From the NCBI RefSeq assembly GCF_900100395.1, contig NZ_FNFB01000002.1:247074-311073 (forward strand): DNA of 64,000 bases, read 5' to 3'. The position numbers and the translations under genes are program-made. The stretch comes from Nonomuraea maritima (lineage in GTDB: Bacteria > Actinomycetota > Actinomycetes > Streptosporangiales > Streptosporangiaceae). Shown in pieces: positions 52,051 to 60,713 of the stretch. The notes under the pieces were generated by a model. That model saw only the letters and a program-made list of their open reading frames with translations, had not been told where the DNA came from and made no database searches. Within the stretch, counting starts at the first letter, position 1; every line of letters starts with the position of its first letter.

Positions 52051-53271
52051 ATGCGCATTCTTCTGGTGGGTGCCGGCGGCGTCGGCACCGCCATCACCCG
52101 CATCGCCGCCCGCCGCTCGTTCTTCGACCATATGGTGGTCGCCGACTACGACCTGCCCCGCGCGAAATCCGCCGTCGCAGCCCTCGGCGACCAGGCCCAC
52201 CGGTTCACCCCCGTCAGGATCGACGCCGCCGACGCGGCCGCCGTCACCGCGCTGCTCCGCGAGCACCGCTGCGACGTCCTGCTCAACGCCACCGACCCGC
52301 GCTTCGTGATGCCGCTGTTCGACGCGGCGCTGGCAGCGGGCGTCGACTACCTCGACATGGCGATGTCCATGTCGAAGCCCCACCCCGACCGTCCGTACGA
52401 GAAGGTCGGCGTCAAGCTCGGCGACGAGCAGTTCGCCCGCGACCCCGCATGGCGGGAAGGCGGCCGGCTGGCGCTGGTCGGCATGGGCGTCGAGCCCGGC
52501 CTCGCCGACGTCTTCGCCCGCTACGCCGCCGACGAGCTCTTCGACGAGATCGAGGAGGTCGGCATCAGGGACGGCGCCAACCTCACCGTGGACGGCTACG
52601 ACTTCGCGCCGTCGTTCTCCATCTGGACCACCATCGAGGAGTGCCTCAACCCGCCGCTCATCTACGAGAAGGACCGCGGCTGGTACACCACCGAACCGTT
52701 CAGCGAGCCTGAGGTGTTCGACTTCCCCGACGGGATCGGCCCTGTCGAGTGCGTGAACGTCGAGCACGAGGAGGTCGTGCTGGTGCCGCGGTGGATCCCG
52801 GCGCAGCGCGTCACCTTCAAGTACGGCCTCGGCCAGGAGTTCATCGGCACACTCAAGACGCTGCACGCCCTCGGCGTCGACCGCACCGAGCCGGTGGCCG
52901 TCCGCACCGATGAGGGCACCGCCCGGGTGTCGCCGCGCGACGTGGTCGCCGCGGTGCTGCCCGACCCGGCCGAGCTCGGCGAGCGCATGCGCGGCAAGAC
53001 CTGCGCCGGCACCTGGGTCAAGGGCGTCAAGGACGGCCGCCCGCGCGAGGTGTACCTCTACCACGTCGTCGACAACCAGTGGTCGATGCGCGAGTACGGC
53101 TCCCAGGCCGTGGTGTGGCAGACCGCCGTCAACCCCGTGGTCGCCCTGGAACTGCTGGCCGACGGCGCCTGGAAGGGCACCGGCGTGCTCGGCCCAGAAG
53201 CCTTCGAGCCGCGCCCCTTCCTCGACCTGCTGGTCGAGTACGGCTCCCCATGGGGTATGCGGGACCACTGA
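52051..53271 (+). CDS. saccharopine dehydrogenase-family oxidoreductase
   Basis: 406 residues. NAD-binding MRILLVGAGGVGTAITRIAA at the N-terminus, VLLNATDPRFVMPLFDAALA and the family's GVDYLDMAMSMSKPH, LVGMGVEPGLADVFARYAAD. Members include saccharopine and carboxynorspermidine dehydrogenases and others of unknown substrate. ATG preceded by AAAGGGGA. It heads a likely operon with the dihydroxy-acid dehydratase-like gene downstream, under the divergent TetR. The pairing suggests a catabolic or biosynthetic branch, not ordinary lysine metabolism. Confidence 0.87.
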   Translation: MRILLVGAGGVGTAITRIAARRSFFDHMVVADYDLPRAKSAVAALGDQAHRFTPVRIDAADAAAVTALLREHRCDVLLNATDPRFVMPLFDAALAAGVDYLDMAMSMSKPHPDRPYEKVGVKLGDEQFARDPAWREGGRLALVGMGVEPGLADVFARYAADELFDEIEEVGIRDGANLTVDGYDFAPSFSIWTTIEECLNPPLIYEKDRGWYTTEPFSEPEVFDFPDGIGPVECVNVEHEEVVLVPRWIPAQRVTFKYGLGQEFIGTLKTLHALGVDRTEPVAVRTDEGTARVSPRDVVAAVLPDPAELGERMRGKTCAGTWVKGVKDGRPREVYLYHVVDNQWSMREYGSQAVVWQTAVNPVVALELLADGAWKGTGVLGPEAFEPRPFLDLLVEYGSPWGMRDH

Positions 53272-53336
53272 GCCGTCGCGAATTCGGCTGATGGATCATT
53301 GAGGTGACCGCACCCCGTACCCCGGAGGAGCACACC

Positions 53337-54986
53337 TTGAGCATCGCCGACGACCCCGACCGCGCACCGGCCCGCTCCCACCTGTACGCCATGGGCATGT
53401 CGGAGGACGACATGCGCCGCCCCGTGGTGGGCATCGCCACCACCTGGACCGGCACCATGCCGTGCAACCTGACCCATCGTGACCTCGCCGTCCACGTGGC
53501 CGAAGGCGTCCGCGCGGCGGGCGGCACGCCGATGGAGTTCAACACCATCGCCGTCTCCGACAACCTCACCATGCACACCCCCGGTATGCGTACGTCGCTG
53601 ATCAGCCGCGAGGTGATCGCCGACTCGATCGAGCTGATGGGCCGCGCGCACGGTTTCGACGCGATCGTGGCCATCGTCGGGTGCGACAAGACCGTGCCGG
53701 CCGCGATCATGGCTCTGGCGCGGCTGGACGTGCCGTCCGTCGTCCTCTACAGCGGCAGCATGATGCCGGGCCGCTGGCGCGGGCGTGACGTCACGATCCA
53801 GGACATGTGGGAGGCGCTCGGCGAGCGCGAGGTCGGCCGGATGGACCAGGCCGACCTCGACGACCTGGCCAAGCACGCCTGCCCGGGAGCCGGCACGTGC
53901 GCCGCCCAGTACACCGCCAACACCATGGGGACGGTCGCCGACTTCCTCGGCCTCGCGCCGTTCGGCGTCGGTGACATCCCTGCGGTGGCGGCGGAGAAGA
54001 ACGCCGCGGCGCGGCGGGTGGGCGAGATCGCCATGGAGGCGCTCGCCCGCGACGCCCGCCCGTCGCGCGTGCTCACCGAGGACGCGCTGCACAACGCGAT
54101 CGTGTCGGTGGCGGCGATGGGCGGCTCGACGAACGCGGTGCTGCACCTGCTCGCCATCGCCCGCGAGGCCGGGCTGCCGCTGGAGATCGACCGGATCGGC
54201 GAGGTCTGCCGCGAGGTCCCGATCGTCACGGGCCTGAAGCCGAGCGGCGGCGACGCCACGGCCCTCGACCTGTGGCGGGCCGGCGGCACGTCGCTGGTGG
54301 TGCGCCGGCTGCTGGAGGCCGGGCTGCTGCGCGAGAACGTGACGCTGGTCGACGGCCGCACCCTCGCCGAGGTCGCCGCCGACGCGCGGGAGACGGACGG
54401 CCAGCAGGTCGTGGCGAGCGCCGACAAGCCGTTCAAGCAGCGCGGCGCGCTGGCGATCCTGCGCGGCTCGCTGGCTCCCGACGGCTGCGTGCTCAAGCTG
54501 GGCGGCAAGAACGACTTCCGCCACGAGGGCCCCGCCAAGGTCTTCGACTCGGAGAACGACTGCTACGCGGCCATCATGGACGGCCGCATCGAGCCGGGCG
54601 ACGTCATCGTCGTCCGGTACGAGGGCCCGGCGGGCGGTCCCGGCATGCGCGAGATGCTGTCGATCACCGGCCCGCTGGTGGGCCGAGGGCTCGGCACGTC
54701 CGTGGCGTTGGTCACGGACGGCCGCTTCAGCGGCGTCTCGCACGGGCTGGTGATCGGGCACGTGGCGCCCGAGGCGTACCACGGAGGCCCGATCGCTCTG
54801 GTGCACGACGGCGACACGGTGGTGATCGACAGCGCGGCCGGGACGCTCGACCTGCTGGTGCCTGAGGACGAGCTGGCCGCGCGCCGGGCGGCGTGGCGCC
54901 GTCCTGACCGGGTGGTCGAGCGCGGCGTGCTGGCCAAGTACGTCGTCACGGTCGGCTCCGCCTCCGACGGGGCGATCACCGTCTGA
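53337..54986 (+). CDS. ilvD: IlvD/Edd-family dehydratase
   Basis: About 549 residues from the TTG at 53337, which has GGAGGAG six bases upstream; a GTG at 53304 would add 11 residues without a ribosome site. The three iron-sulphur Cys are visible: [16 protein letters not shown] and [17 protein letters not shown]. Also [40 protein letters not shown] and [20 protein letters not shown]. Family function: dehydration of 2,3-dihydroxy acids, either in branched-chain amino acid synthesis or sugar acid catabolism. Linked to the upstream dehydrogenase-like gene and not to other ilv genes, so it may be a paralogue. Confidence 0.88.
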   Translation: MSIADDPDRAPARSHLYAMGMSEDDMRRPVVGIATTWTGTMPCNLTHRDLAVHVAEGVRAAGGTPMEFNTIAVSDNLTMHTPGMRTSLISREVIADSIELMGRAHGFDAIVAIVGCDKTVPAAIMALARLDVPSVVLYSGSMMPGRWRGRDVTIQDMWEALGEREVGRMDQADLDDLAKHACPGAGTCAAQYTANTMGTVADFLGLAPFGVGDIPAVAAEKNAAARRVGEIAMEALARDARPSRVLTEDALHNAIVSVAAMGGSTNAVLHLLAIAREAGLPLEIDRIGEVCREVPIVTGLKPSGGDATALDLWRAGGTSLVVRRLLEAGLLRENVTLVDGRTLAEVAADARETDGQQVVASADKPFKQRGALAILRGSLAPDGCVLKLGGKNDFRHEGPAKVFDSENDCYAAIMDGRIEPGDVIVVRYEGPAGGPGMREMLSITGPLVGRGLGTSVALVTDGRFSGVSHGLVIGHVAPEAYHGGPIALVHDGDTVVIDSAAGTLDLLVPEDELAARRAAWRRPDRVVERGVLAKYVVTVGSASDGAITV

Positions 54987-55075
54987 CGCCGGGACGGAAG
55001 CAGCCGGTAAGGGCGGCTATGCTGCCCATGACGTTTGCGGTGCCCGCTTGGGCGTTCCTGAGGAGACTTGACGCG

Positions 55076-55162
55076 ATGTACAAGGAGTTCGCTGCCGAGG
55101 TCGTGATGTGGCTCGTCCCGGTCGTCGTGCTGATCGGGGTCGCGCTGCTCGTCACCCATTGA
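55076..55162 (+). CDS. 28-residue putative membrane micropeptide
   Basis: ATG at 55076, preceded by AGGAGA about 10 bases upstream. The protein is one acidic/basic start (MYKEFAAEVV) plus a hydrophobic helix (MWLVPVVVLIGVALLV) and ends TH. A TATGCT hexamer at 55018-55023 may be its -10. Shape and signals fit a single-pass membrane peptide, but I know of no named family, and confirmation needs expression data. Confidence 0.45.
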   Translation: MYKEFAAEVVMWLVPVVVLIGVALLVTH

Positions 55163-55206
55163 GCTGACCCCTCGAACGCCGTCCGAGCACGGCACCGTTC
55201 GTGGCG

Positions 55207-55235
55207 GAACCGGTCGCGGCGACCGCGACCGGTTT
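55207..55235. terminator. bidirectional hairpin terminator
   Basis: Perfect 12-bp inverted repeat AACCGGTCGCGG/CCGCGACCGGTT with a 3-base loop, between the micropeptide and the convergent secreted-protein gene. Confidence 0.65.
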
Positions 55236-55242
55236 CGACTGC

Positions 55243-55659
55243 TCAGCGGTAATACCGGTAGTACACCGTGGTGTTGGCCTGCTGGTCGAAGTCGGCAAAC
55301 CCCTCGAGATACCGGTCGTAGGCGCGGGCGAGGCTCTTGCCGCGCACGGTGCACGAGGCCCACTTCGTCCGCTTGGCCCCGAGGCTGCCGGCGTGGTCGG
55401 TGCAGCTGCCCACGTTCCTGCCGTTGATCTTGAGCCGGGCCTTGAGCCTGATGTCGAAGATCTTGGTCCGCGAGATGTTGCTGATCCGGACCTTGATCTG
55501 ACAGGTGTTCTCGCAGTCGCCGAAATACACCTTGGTACGGATGAGCTGCGCCGACGCCGCGGTCGCGCCGGACGCCCCCGAGGACGCGGCTGCGGGCCCC
55601 ACTGTCAGCGCGGTCACGGCGGCCGCGGCTAACACCGTTCCGGCCAGTTTCCTCACCAT
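55243..55659 (-). CDS. small secreted protein of unknown function
   Basis: 138 residues. The ATG at 55659 follows GGGGAAGC. A signal peptide, MVRKLAGTVLAAAAVTALTV, ends AAAS. The mature part, about 110 residues, has four Cys (GDCENTCQIKVRIS, VGSCTDHAG, WASCTVRG) that could make two disulphides, with many basic residues and Tyr near the C-terminus (NTTVYYRYYR). No domain is recognised. A longer frame upstream lacks a ribosome site. Exported, possibly cell-wall associated; function unknown. Confidence 0.75.
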   Translation of the reverse strand: MVRKLAGTVLAAAAVTALTVGPAAASSGASGATAASAQLIRTKVYFGDCENTCQIKVRISNISRTKIFDIRLKARLKINGRNVGSCTDHAGSLGAKRTKWASCTVRGKSLARAYDRYLEGFADFDQQANTTVYYRYYR

Positions 55660-55797
55660 GCTTCCCCCAGTTCGACGCGGTCGCTTCCCCCGGTCGGCGG
55701 CGACCGGTACCTCGACTTCTAACAAAAGTTCGAAGAGAGCGATATTTCCGTACGTCGAATGTTTTGTGGGGTTAGGTACTTCTAGCCGCGACGCGCT

Positions 55798-56220
55798 TCA
55801 GCTCGTGAAGGGCGGCGAGCCACCGGCCTCGCTCAGCTCGGCGATGGCCAGCTCGGCCGTGGTGCGGATGTCGAAGAACTTGTCGAGCGCCGTGATCGCG
55901 AACAGGTGCTTGCACCTGCCGTTGAGCCCCGACAGCAGCAACCGCCCCCCGGAGGCGGTGACGGCCTTGTGCAGGTAGACGAGCACGGACAGGCCGGAGG
56001 AGTCGCAGACGCTCACGGCCTGCATGTCGATGACGAGCATCGGGGGCTGGGTGAGATCGAGGGCTTTCGTGACGCGGTCACGCACTTCCGCCGCGGAGCC
56101 GAAGTCGAAGTCGCCGGCCAACCGTGCTATCACGCAGGGGCCCTGGAGTCCGAGGCTGATCGCCAGGGCCTGCTCGGAAGTCACCCAGTTCCACCTACCC
56201 GTGTCGCCGTTCTGATCCAC
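55798..56220 (-). CDS. STAS-domain anti-sigma-factor antagonist
   Basis: 140 residues, GTG start. The STAS core VIARLAGDFDFGSAAEVRDR is followed by MLVIDMQAVSVCDSSGLSVL, where the Ser of the DSSG motif is the usual phosphorylation site, and RLLLSGLNGRCKHLFAITAL. Binds an anti-sigma kinase when unphosphorylated and releases a sigma factor. A PP2C phosphatase (30.4 kb) and a HATPase protein (61.5 kb) in the window are candidate partners, but nothing proves this. Upstream gap 55660-55797 holds no clear gene. Confidence 0.88.
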   Translation of the reverse strand: MDQNGDTGRWNWVTSEQALAISLGLQGPCVIARLAGDFDFGSAAEVRDRVTKALDLTQPPMLVIDMQAVSVCDSSGLSVLVYLHKAVTASGGRLLLSGLNGRCKHLFAITALDKFFDIRTTAELAIAELSEAGGSPPFTS

Positions 56221-56225
56221 TCACT

Positions 56226-57194
56226 CTACGAGAAGTAACGCGCAGGGTTGTACACCAGCATCTGGTTGATCTGCGCCTCGGTCACCCCGGACGCTCGCAG
56301 CGCGGTCAGGACGTCGTCGTGGATGTGATCGTAGCGCCAGTTCGGCGCGAGCGTCCCGACGGACTCGTCCCACGCCCCGCCGAAGTAGTCCATGAAGCAG
56401 GCGGCGTCGTGGCTGAGGACCATGCGGTCGGCGTAGCCGCGCCGGCACAGCTCGGCGACCGTGGCCACCCGCCGCTCGGTCGTGTTGTAGACGTCGAGGC
56501 CGAAGCGGTCCATGCCGAGGATCGCGCCGGTGTCGGCAAGGCGCATGAGGTAGTCGAGGTCGTTGCTGTCGCCCGCGTGCCCGACGACCACCTTCGTCAG
56601 GTCGACCCCCTCCTTGGCGAACAGGTCGAGCGCGAGCTCGCCGCTCCCGGTGACGGAGCTCGTGTGGACGGTGATCGGCGCCCCGGTGCGTACGTGCGCC
56701 TGCGCCACGGCCCGGCAGATGCGCTCGACGCCGGGCGTGAGGCCCTTGGCCTCGACCACGCACTTGAGGAAGGCCGCCTTCACCCCGGTGTCGGCGATGC
56801 CCACGGTCAGGTCGCGGACGAAGTCGTCGACCATCGGGTCGGCGCCGTCGACCGGAGGCCGGAAGGTGTACTGGTGGGGCAGCTCGTCGAAGGAGTAGAT
56901 GCCCGTGGCGGGGATGATGTTGAGCTCGGGCACCTGCTCCGCGATCCGCAGGACGCGCGGGATGTAGCGGCCGAGCCCCCACACCGTCGGGTCGGCGATC
57001 GTCCGCACGCCCTTCGCCGCCACCGCGCTGAGCTTGGCGACGGCGTCGGCGACGCGGAACTCCTCGTCCCACCAGGCGCCCTTGCCGTAGTTGTCGATGT
57101 GCTCGGTGGCGACGACGAAGACGTGCTCGTGCATGAGAGTCTGGCCGAGCTCGGCCACGTCCACTGGGCCGCGAAGGGTCTCGACGGTGGGCAT
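56226..57194 (-). CDS. phosphotriesterase-family metal hydrolase
   Basis: 322 residues, TIM-barrel amidohydrolase. Metal ligands: QTLMHEHVFVV (His 22 and His 24), carboxylated Lys in AAFLKCVVEA, His in ITVHTSSV, VGHAGDSNDLDYL and the Asp in VLSHDAACF. Start is MPTVETLRGPVDVAELGQT after GGTGCGGA. Substrates for this family range from lactones to esters and phosphotriesters; the lactonase subgroup is a reasonable guess. It is 6 bp downstream of nothing obvious, standing alone between STAS and metG. Confidence 0.85.
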   Translation of the reverse strand: MPTVETLRGPVDVAELGQTLMHEHVFVVATEHIDNYGKGAWWDEEFRVADAVAKLSAVAAKGVRTIADPTVWGLGRYIPRVLRIAEQVPELNIIPATGIYSFDELPHQYTFRPPVDGADPMVDDFVRDLTVGIADTGVKAAFLKCVVEAKGLTPGVERICRAVAQAHVRTGAPITVHTSSVTGSGELALDLFAKEGVDLTKVVVGHAGDSNDLDYLMRLADTGAILGMDRFGLDVYNTTERRVATVAELCRRGYADRMVLSHDAACFMDYFGGAWDESVGTLAPNWRYDHIHDDVLTALRASGVTEAQINQMLVYNPARYFS

Positions 57195-57264
57195 TCCGCA
57201 CCTCCATACCAGCCGGTCTGTCGGCCAACCTAGGTGCCGCACAGATCGCCGTCAACCACATCGG

Positions 57265-58671
57265 CTACGGGCGGGACAGCCGCGGGAAGAGCGGCTCGGG
57301 CCTGGACAGCCGGTCGCCGCCCACCGCCGCCGCCACCCGCGCCGCCGCACCCGGCAGGAAGGGCTCCAGCTGTACGGCCAGCTCCCGGCAGGCGCCCACC
57401 AGCGTGCCGAGCGACTTCTCACGCCCGGCGGTGTCCTGCTGCCACGGCCGGGTGCGCTCGACGTAGGCGTTGGCCCCCTCCACGAGCTGCCACACGGCGC
57501 GGGCCGCGCGCCGGAAGTCGACGTCCTCCAACGCCTCGTGCACCTCCCGCGACACCTCGGCGAGCGGCTCCCCCGCCGGGGGGACGTGGCCGTCCAGGAA
57601 GCGGCAGACCATGACGGCCACCCGGCTGACCAGGTTGCCGAGACCGTTGGCCAGGTCCTCGTCGGCCCGCGCGACCAGGCGGGCGTCGGTGAAGTCGGCG
57701 TCGCCCACGCGCGGCACCTCGCGCAGCAGCCACCACCGCACGGCGTCCACCCCGTACGCGTGCACGAGCGCGGCCGGGTCGGCGGCGTTGCCCGACGACT
57801 TGCTGATCTTGCGGCCGCCGGCGGTGAGGTAGTCGTGCACGAAGATCGCCGTAGGCAGGGGCAGCCCCGCCGACAGCAGCATCGCCGGCCAGTACACCGC
57901 GTGGAAGCGGATCACGCCCTTGCCGACGAGGTGGACCTTGCGCGGCTCGCGCACCCACCAGCGCTCGTAGCCGGCGTCGTCGAGCGCGGTGACGTAGTTG
58001 GCCAGCGCGTCCCACCAGACGTAGACGACCTGGGCGGGGTCACCCGGCACGGGGATGCCCCAGCCGCGCGCCCGCGCGGCGGACCGGGAGACGCTGATGT
58101 CGTCGAGCCCGGCCGCGACGAACGCGAGCACCTCGTTGCGGCGCGCGGCGGGCTCGACGCGCAGCCGCCCGCTCCTGATGAGGTCGAGCAGTTCGTCCTG
58201 GTAACGGGAGAGCCGGAAGAACCAGTTGGTCTCCGACACCTGCTGCAGAGGCGCCTCGTGCCCGTCGGGACAGGGCCCCTCGGGGTAGAACTGCTCGCAG
58301 CCCACGCAGTAGAGGCCCTCGTAGTGGCGGGTGTAGAGGTCGTGCGCGGTGGCCCGCCAGATGCGCTCGACACCGGCGCGGTGTCCGGGGTGCGTGCTCG
58401 TCCTGATGAAGGAGTCGAACGACAGGTCGAGCGCGCCGCGCAGCCCCTCGAAGGCGGCGGCGTTGCGGTCGACCAGCTCCCGCACCCCGACGCCCGCCGC
58501 CTCGGCGGCCAGCACGTTCTTCAGTGAGTTGTCGTCGGTGCCGGTCTGGAACCGTACGGGCTCGCCGCGCCGCCGGTGGTGCCGGGCGAGCACGTCGGCC
58601 TGGACGAGTTCGAGCGCGTGCCCGAGATGCGGGCGGGCGTTGACGTAGGGAATGGTCGTCGTGATGTACAC
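57265..58671 (-). CDS. metG: methionyl-tRNA synthetase
   Basis: 468 residues, GTG start with GGGAGG upstream. Class I signatures: PHLGHA (HIGH box, about 14-19) and GGRKISKSSGN (KMSKS box, about 286-296). The zinc-knuckle region reads YCVGCEQFYPEGPCPDGH; the tRNA-anticodon helical domain follows. It is shorter than many bacterial MetRS (no C-terminal extension), so it could be a second, paralogous enzyme. It charges Met onto tRNA. A Met-codon-bearing leader with competing hairpins precedes it, hinting at attenuation control. Confidence 0.93.
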   Translation of the reverse strand: MYITTTIPYVNARPHLGHALELVQADVLARHHRRRGEPVRFQTGTDDNSLKNVLAAEAAGVGVRELVDRNAAAFEGLRGALDLSFDSFIRTSTHPGHRAGVERIWRATAHDLYTRHYEGLYCVGCEQFYPEGPCPDGHEAPLQQVSETNWFFRLSRYQDELLDLIRSGRLRVEPAARRNEVLAFVAAGLDDISVSRSAARARGWGIPVPGDPAQVVYVWWDALANYVTALDDAGYERWWVREPRKVHLVGKGVIRFHAVYWPAMLLSAGLPLPTAIFVHDYLTAGGRKISKSSGNAADPAALVHAYGVDAVRWWLLREVPRVGDADFTDARLVARADEDLANGLGNLVSRVAVMVCRFLDGHVPPAGEPLAEVSREVHEALEDVDFRRAARAVWQLVEGANAYVERTRPWQQDTAGREKSLGTLVGACRELAVQLEPFLPGAAARVAAAVGGDRLSRPEPLFPRLSRP

Positions 58672-58748
58672 CGGGTGCCTCCCGAGGGGCCCCTGACCAC
58701 GTGACGCGAGGCCCCTGACAGCAGGGCCTCGACGCGGCGAAGAACCCC
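58672..58748 (-). promoter_or_regulatory. candidate attenuator of metG
   Basis: On the transcript after the leader ORF: hairpin CGAGGCCC/GGGCCTCG with a 9-base loop (58707-58731). The decamer GTCAGGGGCC occurs twice (58688-58697 and 58710-58719, as seen on the minus strand), so the upstream arm CGAGGCCC(TG) can pair with either copy. The leader stop lies inside a 14-bp palindrome ACCCCCTAGGGGGT (58744-58757). No T-run follows, so control may act on translation or via Rho. Confidence 0.55.
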
Positions 58749-58781
58749 CTAGGGGGTCATCATCACCGCGTACGTCGTCAT
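58749..58781 (-). CDS. metG leader peptide, 10 residues with tandem Met
   Basis: Reads MTTYAVMMTP then TAG: three Met in ten codons, two of them adjacent, directly upstream of methionyl-tRNA synthetase. A -10 hexamer TAGGGT (58794-58789 on the minus strand) ends seven bases before the ATG, so translation is probably leaderless. The reading frame is too short for ordinary gene calling. Confidence 0.55.
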   Translation of the reverse strand: MTTYAVMMTP

Positions 58782-58786
58782 GACGT

Positions 58787-60055
58787 TCACCCTAGCCGCT
58801 GGAGGGGGCGGCGGCGTAGCAGATAAACGGCGAGCCCGGCGGCGAAGACGGCGAGTCCGGCCAGCACCGAGCCGGCCGGCAGCGTGGCCGCCAGCACCAG
58901 GCAGAGCACCAGCCCGGCCACCGGGACGACGCGCGGCGGCGCGCCCTCGTCGCGGCTCAGCCTGAGCGCCGAGGCGTTGGCGATGGCGTAGTAGACCAGC
59001 ACGCCGAACGACGAGAACCCGATCGCCCCGCGCAGGTCGGCCACCAGCAGGAGCACGATCACCGCGACGCCGACCGTCGCCTCGGCCCGGCGCGGCGTCT
59101 GCCGCACCGGGTCCACCGCCGCGAGCGCCCCGGGCAGGTCGCGCTCACGCGCCATCGCGAGCACCGTACGGGACACGCCGAGCAGCAGCGCGAGCAGCGC
59201 CCCGAGCGCCGCCACCGCCGCGCCTGCCTGCACCGCGGGGGCGAGCCCGCCGGCCCCTGCCTCGCGTACGACGTCGGCCAGCGGCGCGGTGGAGCGGGCC
59301 AGCGGGCCGGGCCCGAGCGTGCGCAGCGCGGCCGACGCGACCAGCGTGTAGACGACGAGCGTGACGCCGAGCGCGATGCCGACGGCTCGGGGGATGACGC
59401 GCGCGGGGTCGCGGACCTCCTCGCCGAGCGTGGCGATCCTGGCGTACCCGGCGAAGGCGAAGAAGAGCAGGCCGCTCGCCTGCAGCACACCCCACGCGGT
59501 CACCTGCTCGCCCGGCGCGGCCGTGAACCAGCCGGGACCGTCGCCCTCGGGCCCGAGCAGCCCGGCGACGACGACCGCCGCGAGCATGGCCAGCACGAAC
59601 GCCACGATCGCCTTCGCCACCCCGGCCGAGCGCTGCACGCCGAACAGGTTGAGCGCGGTGAGCGCGGCCACGGCCGCGACGGCCACCGGCCGCTCGTACC
59701 CGGGGGCGACGTAGGAGGCGAACGTGAGCGCCATGGCCGCGCAGGAGGCGGTCTTGCCGACGGTGAAGCCCCAGCCCGCCAGGTATCCCCAGAGCGGGCC
59801 GAGGCGGCGGCGGCCGTAGACGTACGTGCCGCCCGACTCGGGGTGGACGGCGGCCAGGCGGGCCGAGGACGTGGCGTTGCAGTACGCGACGACGGCGGCG
59901 AGGGCGAGCGAGAGGGGCAGCCACCCGTGCGCCGCCGCGGCGGCGGGCGCGAACGCGGCGAACACGCCCGCGCCGATCATCGCGCTCAGCCCCACCACCA
60001 CGGCGTCCGTGGTGCCGAGCCGCCGCGCCAGTCCTTCCGGTGAGCCCCCTGCCAT
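58787..60055 (-). CDS. APC-family amino acid permease
   Basis: 422 residues, about 12 membrane helices. Start ATG MAGGSPEGLARRLGTTDAVV with AGAGGAGG 10 bases upstream. Family features: VVVGLSAMIGAGVFAAFAPA in helix 1, SGGTYVYGRRRLGPLWGYLA, FFAFAGYARIATLGEEVRDP (APC motif). Substrates are amino acids, polyamines or related compounds. It is transcribed towards metG, but metG has its own leader and -10 between the genes. Role in Met uptake is only a suggestion from position. Confidence 0.88.
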   Translation of the reverse strand: MAGGSPEGLARRLGTTDAVVVGLSAMIGAGVFAAFAPAAAAAHGWLPLSLALAAVVAYCNATSSARLAAVHPESGGTYVYGRRRLGPLWGYLAGWGFTVGKTASCAAMALTFASYVAPGYERPVAVAAVAALTALNLFGVQRSAGVAKAIVAFVLAMLAAVVVAGLLGPEGDGPGWFTAAPGEQVTAWGVLQASGLLFFAFAGYARIATLGEEVRDPARVIPRAVGIALGVTLVVYTLVASAALRTLGPGPLARSTAPLADVVREAGAGGLAPAVQAGAAVAALGALLALLLGVSRTVLAMARERDLPGALAAVDPVRQTPRRAEATVGVAVIVLLLVADLRGAIGFSSFGVLVYYAIANASALRLSRDEGAPPRVVPVAGLVLCLVLAATLPAGSVLAGLAVFAAGLAVYLLRRRPLQRLG

Positions 60056-60138
60056 AGGACAAGCCTCCTCTTTCCTACCAAGAGGACCCACTTTGCCCCA
60101 TCCACCATGAGCACGCGGCGACGGCCCGGTGAACGCTC

Positions 60139-60204
60139 AGCGCGCCTTCGCCCGAACATGGGCGGAGGCGCGCTCATGCTTGCTCGCCCGGAACGGGCGC
60201 GCGA
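60139..60204 (-). terminator. twin hairpin terminator downstream of the USP gene
   Basis: First stem AGCGCGCCT/AGGCGCGCT (60139-60147 with 60166-60174), extended by CGCCC/GGGCG inside; second, smaller stem around GCTCGCCCG-GAA-CGGGCG nearby. Both lie just after the USP stop on the minus strand. Confidence 0.55.
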
Positions 60205-60215
60205 GCTCAGGGTCG

Positions 60216-60674
60216 TCAGGTGTCCTTGTCGGGGCCGGGGACCACGAGGACGGGGCGTTTCGCGTGGTGGAGCACCCGGGTCGACGTGCTGCCGAGCAGC
60301 AGGGAGCGCACGCCGCCCAGCCCCCGGGAGCCGGTCACGATCACCTCGACGTCCAGTTCGGCGGCCACGTCCACGATCGTGCCCCAGATGGCCGCGGTGT
60401 CGACGTCGCAGCGCGGGTGCGCGTCCAGGCCGACCTCGCGGGCCAGATCCGCGCCCTGCTGGGACAGGTCGGTCATCGCCTGCCGGATGGCCTCGTCCTC
60501 GACGCCGGCCTGGGCGATCGGCATCATGATCCCGGCAGGGGCCATGGCGGCGGTCATCGCCACCGGCTCCCACACGGTCAGCACCACCGCCGTCCTGCCG
60601 GGAAAGAGCCGCCCCGCGCAGGCCACCGCCGCCTTGGCGTCCTCGGATCCGTCGTACGCGATCAGTATCGTCAT
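60216..60674 (-). CDS. universal stress protein (UspA family)
   Basis: 152 residues, single USP domain. MTILIAYDGSEDAKAAVACA at the start and VTGSRGLGGVRSLLLGSTST near the end. The latter matches the ATP-binding G-x2-G-x9-G-(S/T) motif, so this is an ATP-binding type. USP proteins support survival under starvation or hypoxia. It is a monocistronic gene followed by strong hairpins. Confidence 0.92.
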   Translation of the reverse strand: MTILIAYDGSEDAKAAVACAGRLFPGRTAVVLTVWEPVAMTAAMAPAGIMMPIAQAGVEDEAIRQAMTDLSQQGADLAREVGLDAHPRCDVDTAAIWGTIVDVAAELDVEVIVTGSRGLGGVRSLLLGSTSTRVLHHAKRPVLVVPGPDKDT

Positions 60675-60713
60675 GGTCGGGCCTCTACCCGGGTGGCGGT
60701 TTTCACGCCTGTC

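Noticed and set aside
58672..58794. T-box riboswitch before metG
   Set aside because: No T-box core (TGGNACCGCG) is found on the transcript strand. The short Met-codon ORF and competing hairpins fit attenuation better.
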